Origin: Gammaproteobacteria bacterium
GTDB taxonomy: Bacteria > Pseudomonadota > Gammaproteobacteria > Pseudomonadales > Azotimanducaceae
Length of the DNA stretch: 64,000 nucleotides
Direction: 5' to 3'
NCBI GenBank assembly: GCA_002690865.1
Contig: NZGG01000024.1
Location: 62,001 to 126,000, forward strand
The notes under the pieces are model-generated. The model saw only the letters and a list, made by a program, of their open reading frames with translations. It ran no database searches and was not told where the DNA came from. Numbering within the stretch: the first letter of the stretch is position 1; each line of letters opens with the position of its first letter. Shown here in pieces: positions 28,684 to 37,792 of this stretch. A program made the position numbers and the translations under genes.

Positions 28684-29427
28684 TTAAACTAGGCGCACGA
28701 TTGTCCGCGCAACCTCGTATGATTCACCAACACGCGAACGGTCCGACGCGGTCATATCGATACCAGTTAGTCTATCCCTAGCTCCATCAGGTGCTTTAAC
28801 AAATCGAATCCTTGTCTCCTCAAGAGCAATTGAACAGTCGTCATTCACTTCTTTCCCCAGCAGTTGCGCAAAACGGGCAGCAACACCATTGGGATCTACA
28901 GACGAAATCTCTGCAGCAGAAATACCCGACACCACATCGGTACGCCTATGCCATTTCCATGCAGCACCTGCCCAAGCCCAATCATCCCAATCATCGACCC
29001 AATCAAGAGAGGTAAGTGGGCCTCGAGTATCGCTTGGATGGAGATGGAGAGCCCCAACATTTACCCCATGTCTAACCGCCACCTCCATATCCCAAGCGAT
29101 CCTTATATTAAGAGCATCGACTCGAGCACGTGCTTTTTCTAAATCATCGACCTGAAGAATGAGCATATATCCTGCAGGCCCTCCTTGTTTTTCAAGAAAT
29201 TTCGTCGTTGGTGCGTCCGATCGCTCTGGCTGCAGTATCTCTAAGAATGAGTTTCCAACAGGGAAAACGCCGTTATACATCCAAATAGGTGGGCCAGGCT
29301 TATCACGATGAGCGGGTGTGATATCCAAAAAATGCTCAACTTGCCTTTCAACAGGTCTGATATCCGGGGCACACAAAGCGATTTGCCGAATACGGATTTT
29401 ATCTGGGGCGGGAGGAAGCTCACTCAT
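28684..29427 (-). CDS. Glyoxalase-like (VOC superfamily) domain protein
   Basis: 247 residues. The N-terminal half has the VOC beta-alpha-beta pattern (IRQIALCAPDIRPVERQVEHFL, FLEILQPE, GYMLILQVDDLEKARARV), with HLHP as a likely metal-ligand region. The second half is a divergent repeat (ISSVDPNGVAARFAQLLG). AAAGG precedes the ATG by eight bases. It is convergent with the candidate selenoprotein gene, only 20 bases from its stop. Reaction unknown. Confidence 0.7.
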   Translation of the reverse strand: MSELPPAPDKIRIRQIALCAPDIRPVERQVEHFLDITPAHRDKPGPPIWMYNGVFPVGNSFLEILQPERSDAPTTKFLEKQGGPAGYMLILQVDDLEKARARVDALNIRIAWDMEVAVRHGVNVGALHLHPSDTRGPLTSLDWVDDWDDWAWAGAAWKWHRRTDVVSGISAAEISSVDPNGVAARFAQLLGKEVNDDCSIALEETRIRFVKAPDGARDRLTGIDMTASDRSRVGESYEVARTIVRLV

Positions 29428-29595
29428 TTGACTAACCTTTCGCTGAAAACTCTGATCTTACACCAGAAGCGAAAGTTAATGGGCATCAAATTAAAACTCG
29501 TGAGATTAGAGATTGGTCTGGATATAAAATCTTGTATTTACTTTTTCCGATAAAATTGTAATCGTTTACGCAACCTTTCTAATAAAAATGAATTT

Positions 29596-30534
29596 ATGAA
29601 CGACGAAGAAAAATATCTTTTTGATTTACGAGGCTATCTTGTTGTGAAAAACGCTCTCACTAGTGAACAAGTGGAGAGTTTATCCATAATTGTTGATGGC
29701 AAGGACACTGGCCTTAACGTTCCAAAAGGTAGTCGAAAAAAAAGAAATAATCAGCGCGGATCAGATCGAACGTGGTTTACGCATGAAGACGATATGGCGT
29801 GGTCCTCGCCTGCTTTACTTGACTGGGGAGGTCCCTTTATTGATCTTATTGATATCCCCACTATTACACCTTACCTAGAGACACTACTCGGAGTTAATTA
29901 CCGACTTGACCATGACTATATGCTCATTTCAAATAAGGAATCTAGCCACCCCTTGTTCCTTCATGGTGGGGGCCAGGGCGCCGGAGGCGTATTAGATAAA
30001 GTAGGGCCAACCGATGGAGGTCAATGCTACTACCGATACAGCAACGGTCGATTTTTTAATGGCCTAATTGCAGTCGCATTTGAGTTAAATACAGTTTCTC
30101 CAGTAGACGGCGGCTTCGCATGTATACCAGGAAGTCATAAGTCGAATGTGGAGGTACCGAAGATTTGCAAAAAAGCAGCATCGGGATCACCAGGGCTCTC
30201 CGCATCAGAAATTCCCGACTTCGTCGATCGCGTCACTGCATCCGCCGGCGACGCTATCATCTTCACTGAAGCGTGCCAGCACGGGACGGTGCCATGGAAT
30301 ACAGAAAGTGATAAAGAAAGAAGAACTTTGTTTTATAAATACTGTCCTCACGCGGTGGCTTGGAGTCCCTGCTACTATAACTCAGATCACTATGAGGGAC
30401 TTACCGAAAACCAGAAAAATATTCTGATGCCGCCAAGCGCTTTCGGTCCAAGTGATCGTACAAGCCTCATTTGGAAAAAAGCACAAGCCGAGCAAGTCGA
30501 GCTTATGCGATTGAGAGCAAAAGACACGGGATAA
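29596..30534 (+). CDS. Phytanoyl-CoA dioxygenase (PhyH) family protein
   Basis: 312 residues of the Fe(II)/2-oxoglutarate oxygenase superfamily. The N-terminal FDLRGYLVVKNALTSEQVE is the PhyH start. The jelly-roll core includes LFLHGGG, VSPVDGGFACIPGSHKSN and the distal-His/Arg region ACQHGTVPWN...RRTLFYKY. The standard HxD motif is not clear (His followed by Gly-Gly), so metal ligands need checking. Substrate unknown; marine bacteria carry many paralogs. Confidence 0.75.
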   Translation: MNDEEKYLFDLRGYLVVKNALTSEQVESLSIIVDGKDTGLNVPKGSRKKRNNQRGSDRTWFTHEDDMAWSSPALLDWGGPFIDLIDIPTITPYLETLLGVNYRLDHDYMLISNKESSHPLFLHGGGQGAGGVLDKVGPTDGGQCYYRYSNGRFFNGLIAVAFELNTVSPVDGGFACIPGSHKSNVEVPKICKKAASGSPGLSASEIPDFVDRVTASAGDAIIFTEACQHGTVPWNTESDKERRTLFYKYCPHAVAWSPCYYNSDHYEGLTENQKNILMPPSAFGPSDRTSLIWKKAQAEQVELMRLRAKDTG

Positions 30535-30601
30535 ATCCTCAGCTAAGGAATTAAATCCAGAGTTATTAGCTATGTAGGCGTGGTCAGCTATAATCTCATG
30601 C

Positions 30602-31999
30602 ATGACTGAAAATCTGGGAGCATTTCGTTTAGGTGATATTCGCGGAATCTATCCGGACGAAATTAATGAGGCGTTTGCTCTATCTTTCGCGCATGCATTT
30701 GTACACCACTTCAATCTAAAAGGAAGGATTGCCACTGGCCGTGATATGCGGAATTCCAGTATGGCTCTTCAATCGACTATCAATCAGGGACTCAAGGAAT
30801 CTGGAATCACAGTGCTTGATCTTGGGCTCTGCGCCACCGAACTTGGTTACTTCGCTTCCACTCGTTCTCATATCGAGGCAGTAATTATTATCACCGCCAG
30901 TCATAATCCTGATCGCTATAACGGTTTTAAATGTGTATTAAGGCATGGAGTCGCAGTTACTTTTGACTCAGGTTTAAGAGAAGTAAAAGCGCTTATGAAG
31001 CACAATCACAGAAATAAGGTTAAAAATGGATCTGTCATTTCAGCTGACCTGCTTAGCGAATATATTGAATTCATGAAGACCAAATTTACGTCGGAGAGTC
31101 TACGATCTGGGAATATTGCTCTCAACGGGCTAAATGGAACCGCGATGACGCTTGCAGAAAACCTTAGCGAGGAATTTTCACTATCTACAAGTTGGTTTAG
31201 AGGAAACCCAGGCCCAATACCAAAGGACGGAGCCGACCCCACAGGACCAAAAATGATTGCGGAAATGCAAGAATATATGCGTCTTGAAGATTTTTCGCTT
31301 GGTGTTGCTTGGGATGGAGACTGTGACCGCTGCGTCTTTTTTACTAGGGACGGCAAACTTGTTCCTGCATACTATGTGATTGGTATAATGATTGAACATT
31401 TTTTATCTCAACACCACGGTGGCAGCGTAGTCCTAGATACCAAGCTTTGCTGGAATACTCTCGATATCATTAGCCAATATGAAGGCAAATCGGTAAAGTC
31501 AAAAACCGGGCATGCATTTATGAAATATCACATGCGGAAATCAAAAGCTGTCTATGGTGGTGAACTTGCTGCGCACCATTATTTTCAAGATTTTTTTGGT
31601 TGCGATTCAGGGATGTTCGCATGGCTAAAAATGGTCAATATTATAGGTGCATCAGGAATTCAATTCGAAGACCTAATACAAAAACATCGAGAAAACGTTT
31701 GTTGTACATCCGAAATCAGTCTATCCATCCCAAATATGAATCCTGCTTTTTCTAAGATTCTTTCTCTATATGAATCATCGGCAGTCAATATTAATTACTT
31801 TGATGGTTTAAGCCTAGAAATGTCAAATAATTGGAGATTCTCGCTTCGTCAATCTAAGACTGAACCATTAATTCGAGTCAATTTTGAAAGCCGAGGAAGA
31901 CCCGAACAACTATTAAGTGATTCTGCGGAGGTACTAACAGTATTACAAACTTTCGCAGAAGACGAATACGATTGGGCTCACGATTTGGCCATTCAATAG
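30602..31999 (+). CDS. Phosphomannomutase/phosphoglucomutase family (alpha-D-phosphohexomutase)
   Basis: 465 residues with all four domain motifs: the phosphoserine loop TASHNP (Ser100), the metal loop DGDCDRC, the sugar loop GGELAAHH and the C-terminal phosphate loop RQSKTEPLIRV. It interconverts hexose 1- and 6-phosphates, usually mannose or glucose, for cell-surface polysaccharide. In the metal loop a Cys stands where DGDFDR/DGDGDR is usual; the three Asp are intact. It stands alone after the PhyH gene. Confidence 0.88.
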   Translation: MTENLGAFRLGDIRGIYPDEINEAFALSFAHAFVHHFNLKGRIATGRDMRNSSMALQSTINQGLKESGITVLDLGLCATELGYFASTRSHIEAVIIITASHNPDRYNGFKCVLRHGVAVTFDSGLREVKALMKHNHRNKVKNGSVISADLLSEYIEFMKTKFTSESLRSGNIALNGLNGTAMTLAENLSEEFSLSTSWFRGNPGPIPKDGADPTGPKMIAEMQEYMRLEDFSLGVAWDGDCDRCVFFTRDGKLVPAYYVIGIMIEHFLSQHHGGSVVLDTKLCWNTLDIISQYEGKSVKSKTGHAFMKYHMRKSKAVYGGELAAHHYFQDFFGCDSGMFAWLKMVNIIGASGIQFEDLIQKHRENVCCTSEISLSIPNMNPAFSKILSLYESSAVNINYFDGLSLEMSNNWRFSLRQSKTEPLIRVNFESRGRPEQLLSDSAEVLTVLQTFAEDEYDWAHDLAIQ

Positions 32000-32233
32000 C
32001 TTTGTAATAGTTTAGCGATATCACACCAAGTTAAAATAGAGGTTCTGAAGAGCCAGATACACAACATGGATTGAGCAGCTTAGCCAGCATCATCTGACCA
32101 GTACGCAGCAGTATTACATTTGACCCCCTCATTATATTTTTCAGCGATCTTGGATGGTTGCACAAAAGACACCGATAATTCTTTTAAAAAACCGGTAAGC
32201 TAAATATCAAGTCGGCTAAAATGAGGAATTACA

Positions 32234-32707
32234 ATGCGCTGGGCATCAGGTTTCGTCGCATTCGGTATTGCCTATTCACTATTCGTCAGTGTCATCTTCT
32301 GGCACGACTGGCCAACCATTGAAAATCCTCATCTCTATGGAAACCTTAAAGATAAACTATCTAAGGAATCTAGTAGCGCAGTTGTTAAAATTATCAAGGG
32401 ATCACCGCCACGACTCAAAACTACTCTTTACCGAGTAAAGCATGAATCATACGATCTAGATAGTGACGCAGCCACCGAAATAACCATAGCAAATGGCGAA
32501 ACCATAATATTAAATAACGGTACTAACAAGAATCGAGCAAATGAAGTAGCTCAAGAATATATCAATTTGCTCAGAGCACATGTTCACTACAAAGTTGCGG
32601 AGCATAAATTCGAGTTGGTGCTAACAATATTTATACCCCTGATACTAATGACCGGCTTTGCTTGGCTATCCAGAACTGTTTGGAATGTACTTTCAAAAAT
32701 CGAATAA
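32234..32707 (+). CDS. Hypothetical membrane protein with two terminal helices
   Basis: 157 residues, not recognised. A hydrophobic segment at residues 4-24 and another at about 127-147 flank a hydrophilic region of about 100 residues rich in Lys, Glu and Asn. GAGGAATTAC before the ATG supports the start. It looks like a two-pass inner-membrane protein with a soluble loop. The decayed phosphoesterase follows. Confidence 0.6.
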   Translation: MRWASGFVAFGIAYSLFVSVIFWHDWPTIENPHLYGNLKDKLSKESSSAVVKIIKGSPPRLKTTLYRVKHESYDLDSDAATEITIANGETIILNNGTNKNRANEVAQEYINLLRAHVHYKVAEHKFELVLTIFIPLILMTGFAWLSRTVWNVLSKIE

Positions 32708-32844
32708 AGTTGATCTAGAATGGCAAAATATTATGAAAATAAAAACCAAGTTATGTCTTTCTTTTAATCAGCATTATCTAGTCGGAGCAGTTTTCCCAGA
32801 AACTAAAAGTCAAAGAAAAAATTGTAAAATAGAGCCCAACTAGA

Positions 32845-33357
32845 TTAAAAATAGATTTAATTTCCGACACATATATCCCTGAAGCAATGCCAGAACCATG
32901 GCCGTACATCTACGAAAAATTCCTTAACGTCGAGTGTATTCTTCATAGTGGGGATATTCATCACCGGAGCGCAATCGATTGACTAAACAAAATCGCGCCA
33001 ATCTAACCTGCTCGCAGTAATGGCTATGATGGATCAGATCACCGATTGTTACTTCCAGATGATCCCAAAATAAAGGGTATTTGGGTAATAGAATTAAATG
33101 GATTCAAAATTGGCTTGATGCATTAGGTACCTGCGCCAGAAACACCGCTATACCTCACAGTCTCCCGATGGATAGATAAACTGTTCCCTGAAAAACGACC
33201 TAATATCCTCGTTTACGGAGACACCTACGCGGAACAGATCGACACGTTTGAAGGAGTACTTTGTATCAATCTAGATTCGCCTACATTTCCTCACAATCTT
33301 GAGCTTCAGTTTGAGACACTCGATTTTTTTACCTCGATGATAAAAAATCTCGAGTAA
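32845..33357 (+). pseudogene. Decayed YfcE/MJ0936-type metallophosphoesterase
   Basis: One continuous reading frame encodes a recognisable phosphoesterase (LISDTYIPE, ILHSGDIHH, PARSNGYDG, IELNGFKIGLMH, LVYGDTYAE, INLDSP) but carries three in-frame stops: TGA 32980, TAA 33004 and TAG 33124. Metal-ligand residues are also altered: the SDTH His is Tyr and the GHTH motif reads GDTY. No frameshift is needed to follow it, so decay is mainly by point mutation. Its start codon is not identifiable. It lies next to an intact but different phosphoesterase on the other strand. Confidence 0.75.
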
Positions 33358-33548
33358 AAATCGACCTGCTGAATGATCGAGGTATTGAACCTTTTGAATA
33401 GAGTTATTCAAGGAGGTCTGGGTAATAACGTCAAAAATATTGGTGGTGGTTAAACGACTCGAGGGCACGATATGATATCTATCTGGCGAATATCAGAGAC
33501 TGGATTTTTTGCAGACCTACCTCTCATGAAGTTCTCCCCATAAAAAAA

Positions 33549-34334
33549 TCAGCCTAAGAATGGTGGTATCTCTGATTCCTTAATCTTGCGGGCAACAAAT
33601 TTATCCTGACTAGCTAGTTCTAATCGACTGACTTTCACACCTTCTTCAGGCAGACATTCCACATAGGCAGCTGTCATTTCTCTCGTTCCTTGATTGATAT
33701 TAGGCGAACCAGGATAAGCTGCCTGAGTCCGTCCATGCTTTATTTTACTGAATACATGAACATGGCCTAGTGCGAGATAATCAAGACTACTTGCCGCGAT
33801 CTCCTCTGCAGTTATAACAGAGGAATAGACATCAACGCCATGATCTATATAGTAACCATGTACTAATCCAACATACCAACTACCACTTTCTTTTTCAGGC
33901 ACAGTTTCTAACGGCTTATTCTCGGGGTGGTGATCAACGATACCCTTTCCCCAGACCTTTACGCCGAGTTCAGGGAATTCAATAACTGCACCGGCTTTTT
34001 CCCTGATAAAACAAACATGCTCTCCAGCCAATTCTGGTTCATATCTGTGGTAAACGGAATAGTCAGTTAGGCAATCATGGTTACCGGTAATCATAACTAT
34101 CGGACACTGAATACGGGCTAGCTGAGCAGTCGCGAATTCTAGACAAGGGTTCTTCACACGATTGTGATCGAATAAATCACCAGCGAGCAAAAAAAGATCA
34201 ACATCTAGCTCTAGCGACTTATCTACCACATCTATGAGTCCCTGTTGCGCAAAACTCTCATCCCCCTTCGCACCCAAATAGTCATCCAGATGAATATCCG
34301 AAGTATGCAGAATTCGGCAGGGACGCAGTGACAA
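33549..34334 (-). CDS. SbcD/Mre11-like metallophosphoesterase
   Basis: 261 residues with the nuclease-type phosphoesterase motifs HTSDIHLDD, LLAGDLFDHNR, ITGNHDCL, GLVHGYY and ALGHVHVF. The start is TTG, with AAGGA six bases upstream; no in-frame ATG is near. It resembles the catalytic domain of SbcD/YhaO DNA exonucleases but lacks a long C-terminal domain. No SbcC-like ATPase gene is adjacent, so a stand-alone phosphodiesterase is also possible. Confidence 0.8.
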   Translation of the reverse strand: MSLRPCRILHTSDIHLDDYLGAKGDESFAQQGLIDVVDKSLELDVDLFLLAGDLFDHNRVKNPCLEFATAQLARIQCPIVMITGNHDCLTDYSVYHRYEPELAGEHVCFIREKAGAVIEFPELGVKVWGKGIVDHHPENKPLETVPEKESGSWYVGLVHGYYIDHGVDVYSSVITAEEIAASSLDYLALGHVHVFSKIKHGRTQAAYPGSPNINQGTREMTAAYVECLPEEGVKVSRLELASQDKFVARKIKESEIPPFLG

Positions 34335-35123
34335 GGAAAATCCTTATTTCAAATTATAAATAGAGGGTAGAAAGTTTAGTGACCTAGATAGGCAGAGGTC
34401 AACTCTTAAGAGACCAGTAATTCACTTACCTATCTCGATAAGAACCTACTATTCGATGAAAATCGTTTACTCAAAAATGTTTTCTGATTACCCAAAATAC
34501 GACCACAATATGAGAGCGCTAGATACCCGGCATGACTCGGACGTTAAGGTAAAGCTAATAAATCCATATTGTACGCTCTGGTCACTGAACTTCCTTTCCC
34601 TGCATTACAACGTTTACAAGCTTTTGCAACATTTTCACAAGAGTCTCGACCACCACGCGATACAGGGAACACCTAATCTCTACTCAAATGATATCTTTTA
34701 AACAAAATTACCGCAGCACAACCATATACTCTGATCACGTCGGAAAAGAGATTTATTTATAAGCGGTGTCAACCTGAGCACTCGGTAATTATCTTTCCTT
34801 TACAAACGATAATACTATCCAGCAAGACAACTGTCTGCTCACCAGTTCGTTTGGAGTATCCACCCATCTCCTTCATAGCCTCGTCACCATAAGCCCAAGT
34901 GACTAGTTTCGTACCATGAAGACAAACCTCCTCTTGCCAACTCAGCTATTCCATTGGAAAACCTGCAATGTTGAGTCTCAGAATACTAAAATCTATAGAG
35001 GATGGACTTGATTAATTATCAGTAGAAAATATATTAGTCATGTATCTCGAATTATCAACCGTTCACAGATAACATTCATAGAATAATAATATCGAATTAA
35101 ACTATTTCATCGAAAAACCACAA
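34335..35123. other. Long low-coding intergenic region with a possible gene remnant
   Basis: About 790 bases without a convincing gene. On the minus strand 34945-34769 is a 58-codon open stretch plus stop that reads protein-like (LHGTKLVTWAYGDEAM, then GEQTVVLLDSIIVCKG) but has a stop just upstream and no good start. It may be the 3' remnant of a lost gene. An 81-codon plus-strand ORF (34456-34701) has no SD, odd composition and no recognisable family. The area adjoins the phosphoesterase pseudogene and looks like eroding DNA. Confidence 0.4.
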
Positions 35124-35864
35124 ATGCAAAAAAGAAAAAGCTCAAAAATAGATAAAGTGTACGCAAAGCACATTGCCGAATTGCAAGACTTTGAATTTAG
35201 TACACAGGTCGCCAATGTTTTTCCAGATATGCTCCAGAGATCGATTCCCGGCTATTCATTTACCCTAGACCTCATTGAGCTGATAAGCCGGCAGTTCGCC
35301 AAACCCAACACCAATGTTTACGACTTGGGTTGCTCGCTAGGTGCAACAATAGAACAGATATACAAATGTTTACCAAAAACTTGCCAGATTATTGGGGTCG
35401 AAAATTCCTCGGCTATGGTAAAACAATGTAAAACAAATATAGAACCAGTAAATAGGCAATCAAACATCGTAATTCGACATGAAGATCTGCGTGATACCAA
35501 GATCGAAAATGCATCCGTAGTCGTAATGAACCTCACTCTACAGTTTATACCAGTAAAAGATCGGGACTCAGTGCTAAAAAAAATTGCAAACGGATTGATA
35601 GAGGGTGGGGTCCTGATTCTATGCGAAAAGGTAAATTTTGATGATGCGTACGAGCAATCAATGCTAAATAATCTGTATGTTGAATTCAAACGTGCCCAAG
35701 GCTACAGTGAATTAGAAATCGTACAAAAAAGAGCGGCACTAGAAAATGTCTTAATTCCTGATACGATTTCAGAATTAAAAAAACGTGCCAAACGAAGTGG
35801 CTTTACGAAGGCTCAATTAATTTCGCAGTGCCTGAACTTTGTAGGTCTTATCGCTGTGAAATGA
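35124..35864 (+). CDS. cmoA: Carboxy-S-adenosyl-L-methionine synthase
   Basis: 246 residues, matching the normal CmoA length. The SAM-fold motifs YDLGCSLGATI and IIGVENSSAMV are present, as is the CmoA-typical N-terminus with VFPDMLQRSIPGY. CmoA makes carboxy-SAM from SAM and prephenate, which CmoB uses to form cmo5U at tRNA wobble position 34. cmoB follows at once in the same reading frame, opening directly after the cmoA TGA. Confidence 0.93.
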   Translation: MQKRKSSKIDKVYAKHIAELQDFEFSTQVANVFPDMLQRSIPGYSFTLDLIELISRQFAKPNTNVYDLGCSLGATIEQIYKCLPKTCQIIGVENSSAMVKQCKTNIEPVNRQSNIVIRHEDLRDTKIENASVVVMNLTLQFIPVKDRDSVLKKIANGLIEGGVLILCEKVNFDDAYEQSMLNNLYVEFKRAQGYSELEIVQKRAALENVLIPDTISELKKRAKRSGFTKAQLISQCLNFVGLIAVK

Positions 35865-35892
35865 ATTTCTCATTTCGCGCAAAGTAAAATCC

Positions 35893-35896
35893 GGAG
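35893..35896 (+). promoter_or_regulatory. Shine-Dalgarno supporting an ATT start for cmoB
   Basis: GGAG lies seven bases before ATT at 35904. No ATG, GTG or TTG occurs in the cmoB frame between the cmoA stop and 36045, so this site decides the start. Confidence 0.5.
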
Positions 35897-35903
35897 TTCA
35901 ACC

Positions 35904-36866
35904 ATTCTCATATATTCAGACAAACTTCTCTTACCATTTGAAAGTTTCGTTACACGAGAGAACTTAGATTTCCTTAGAAACTCATTAGAAAAATATTTTA
36001 AACCACATGGTAAGGACTCGTTCTGGGAAAAAGCTTTATTTAACATGCCCTCTCCCTCAAACCCAGAGGCTGTTTTTTCTGAAGATGTAGTCAGGGTATC
36101 TAGTAGCAGCAAAGTCAACCAAGGACGTCTGGTGCGCTCTCTGAAAATGCTCATGCCATGGCGTAAGGGTCCATTTCACCTTTTTGGTTTGGATATTGAT
36201 GCCGAGTGGAGATCGGAACTCAAATGGCGAAGACTAATCGAACATATCGCACCTCTGCACAACAGAAAGGTCCTAGACGTAGGGTGTGGCAATGGCTATT
36301 ACCTTTTTCGGATTCTAGGAGAGGGTGCAAAATATGTGGTCGGTATTGATCCGACGCGTTTATTCTTTTACCAGTTTAGAGCATTACAACAACTCTTTCC
36401 AAAAAATAATGCCTTCTACCTACCACTCCGTTCTGAACAACTGCCCAGCTTTAATAGTTTCGATACAGTTTTTTCCATGGGGGTTTTATACCATCGTCGT
36501 TCTGCAATCGAACATTTACGTGAACTCATAAGCTTCCTAAGGCCTGGAGGAGAATTAATCTTGGAAACCCTTATCGTTCCTGGTGATGCATCGACAGTAC
36601 TAGTCCCTCATCACCGCTATGCGAGCATGGCGAATGTCTGGTCCATACCCAGCAGTGCTGCCGCAGAAACCTGGTTAACAAACTTAGGTATGAGCAACGT
36701 GCGAACAGTAGACACTACAAGGACTGGTTTCCACGAGCAACGAAAAACACAATGGATGCAGTTTCAATCTCTTGATGATTTTCTGGATCCCAACGATAAA
36801 GATTTAACTATTGAAAAGTATCCTGCACCAACTCGTGCAATTTTACTTGCGACAAAACCATTTTGA
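35904..36866 (+). CDS. cmoB: tRNA U34 carboxymethyltransferase, apparent ATT start
   Basis: Core motifs are clear: LMPWRKGPF, DAEWRSELKW, VLDVGCGNGYY, GIDPTRLF, FDTVFSMGVLYHRR, FLDPND and YPAPTRA. The first ATG (36045) gives only 273 residues and cuts off the N-terminal domain. The frame is open back to the cmoA stop and encodes a plausible domain (FESFVTRENLDFLRNSLEKY). It contains no ATG, GTG or TTG. ATT at 35904, with GGAG seven bases upstream, gives 320 residues, close to the 323 of Escherichia coli CmoB. It transfers carboxymethyl from carboxy-SAM to tRNA. Function is certain; the start is inferred. Confidence 0.88.
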   Translation: MLIYSDKLLLPFESFVTRENLDFLRNSLEKYFKPHGKDSFWEKALFNMPSPSNPEAVFSEDVVRVSSSSKVNQGRLVRSLKMLMPWRKGPFHLFGLDIDAEWRSELKWRRLIEHIAPLHNRKVLDVGCGNGYYLFRILGEGAKYVVGIDPTRLFFYQFRALQQLFPKNNAFYLPLRSEQLPSFNSFDTVFSMGVLYHRRSAIEHLRELISFLRPGGELILETLIVPGDASTVLVPHHRYASMANVWSIPSSAAAETWLTNLGMSNVRTVDTTRTGFHEQRKTQWMQFQSLDDFLDPNDKDLTIEKYPAPTRAILLATKPF

Positions 36867-36928
36867 AATAATATTACAGCTCTCATAAAGGTGGATTCAA
36901 TATTCCCTCTTTGTATACCAGACCGCGA

Positions 36929-37585
36929 TTAGAAAGGTGCTTGGCTGGAAAGTGTTATGGCCTGCTGGGTTATGGGATGACGAAACTTTAACTTAGCGGC
37001 ATGAAGCAGGAGCCTATTCGACAATCGGCGTGCCTCCTCATGCGCGTAAAGATCGCAACCGAGTATTGGATGTCCAACTGATGCGAGATGTATACGCAAT
37101 TGGTGACTACGTCCAGTAAGAGGTAAAAGGCGAAGCTCACTGTTGCCAGCTCCCGTACTCAATACTTCATAACGGGTGCAACAGGGCTTTCCTCCAACTT
37201 GATCAATGATCTGCATTGGTCGATTTACAGGGTCTGGTCTAATACGAAGAGATATCTCACCCTTTGAATTATTAGGTACCCCAAATACAGTGGCCACATA
37301 TTCTTTTACAATCTCCCTCTCCCGAAACTGTCTGTTCAGCTCGCGAGTTGCTTCTTTGGAACATGATAGTATTAACAGTCCTGAGGTATCCAGATCAAGC
37401 CGGTGGACAATTGTAGCCTCTGGATATGACGTCAAGACACGCCGCAGAACAGAGTCTTTCACAATACGACCCGGCACAGTTAGCAAGCCTGATGGCTTCT
37501 CGACAACTAAGATATGATCATCAACATACTTAGTGAGAACCTCCTCTTCACAAGGATCAGGAATGTGATGAGTATAATGAACCAA
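36929..37585 (-). CDS. rluA: RNA pseudouridine synthase, RluA type
   Basis: 218 residues, the size of dual-specificity RluA (23S rRNA U746 and tRNA U32 in Escherichia coli). The catalytic motif HRLDLDTSGLL, the VEKPSGLLTVPGR N-terminus, FREREIVKEYVA and TGRSHQLRIHLASVGHPILG are all present. There is no S4 domain, as expected for RluA. Start is TTG at 37585 with AGGGA eight bases upstream; no ATG exists in the N-terminal region. Confidence 0.9.
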   Translation of the reverse strand: MVHYTHHIPDPCEEEVLTKYVDDHILVVEKPSGLLTVPGRIVKDSVLRRVLTSYPEATIVHRLDLDTSGLLILSCSKEATRELNRQFREREIVKEYVATVFGVPNNSKGEISLRIRPDPVNRPMQIIDQVGGKPCCTRYEVLSTGAGNSELRLLPLTGRSHQLRIHLASVGHPILGCDLYAHEEARRLSNRLLLHAAKLKFRHPITQQAITLSSQAPF

Positions 37586-37792
37586 GTATCGAATCCCTGA
37601 TCAAATAAACAAGCTTATGCTATCAGATAAGAGAGTTATGAATAAAAAACCTCCCTTCCAATCTTCCTTAGGTTATTTAACCCTTTACTCGGAAAGAGAT
37701 CGATCGCTTGATCAAACAAGCTCTGATCACTTCCTACAATTATTATTTAACTGAGGGGATTCTCACTAATCAGTTTATTTTTAGCTATCAGG

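Noticed and set aside
28864-29155. Plus-strand ORFs antisense to the VOC gene
   Set aside because: They are frame shadows of the minus-strand gene, with no SD or family similarity.
32980-32982. Selenocysteine recoding of the TGA in the phosphoesterase remnant
   Set aside because: The same frame also has TAA and TAG stops and altered metal ligands, so it is a pseudogene.
34456-34701. An 81-residue plus-strand ORF
   Set aside because: No SD, no recognisable domain, unusual composition, and it lies in a low-coding region.
35124-36866. cmoA-TGA-cmoB as a read-through fusion, since both share one reading frame
   Set aside because: cmoA already has normal length (246 residues) at its TGA, and an SD-preceded ATT just downstream explains cmoB without read-through.
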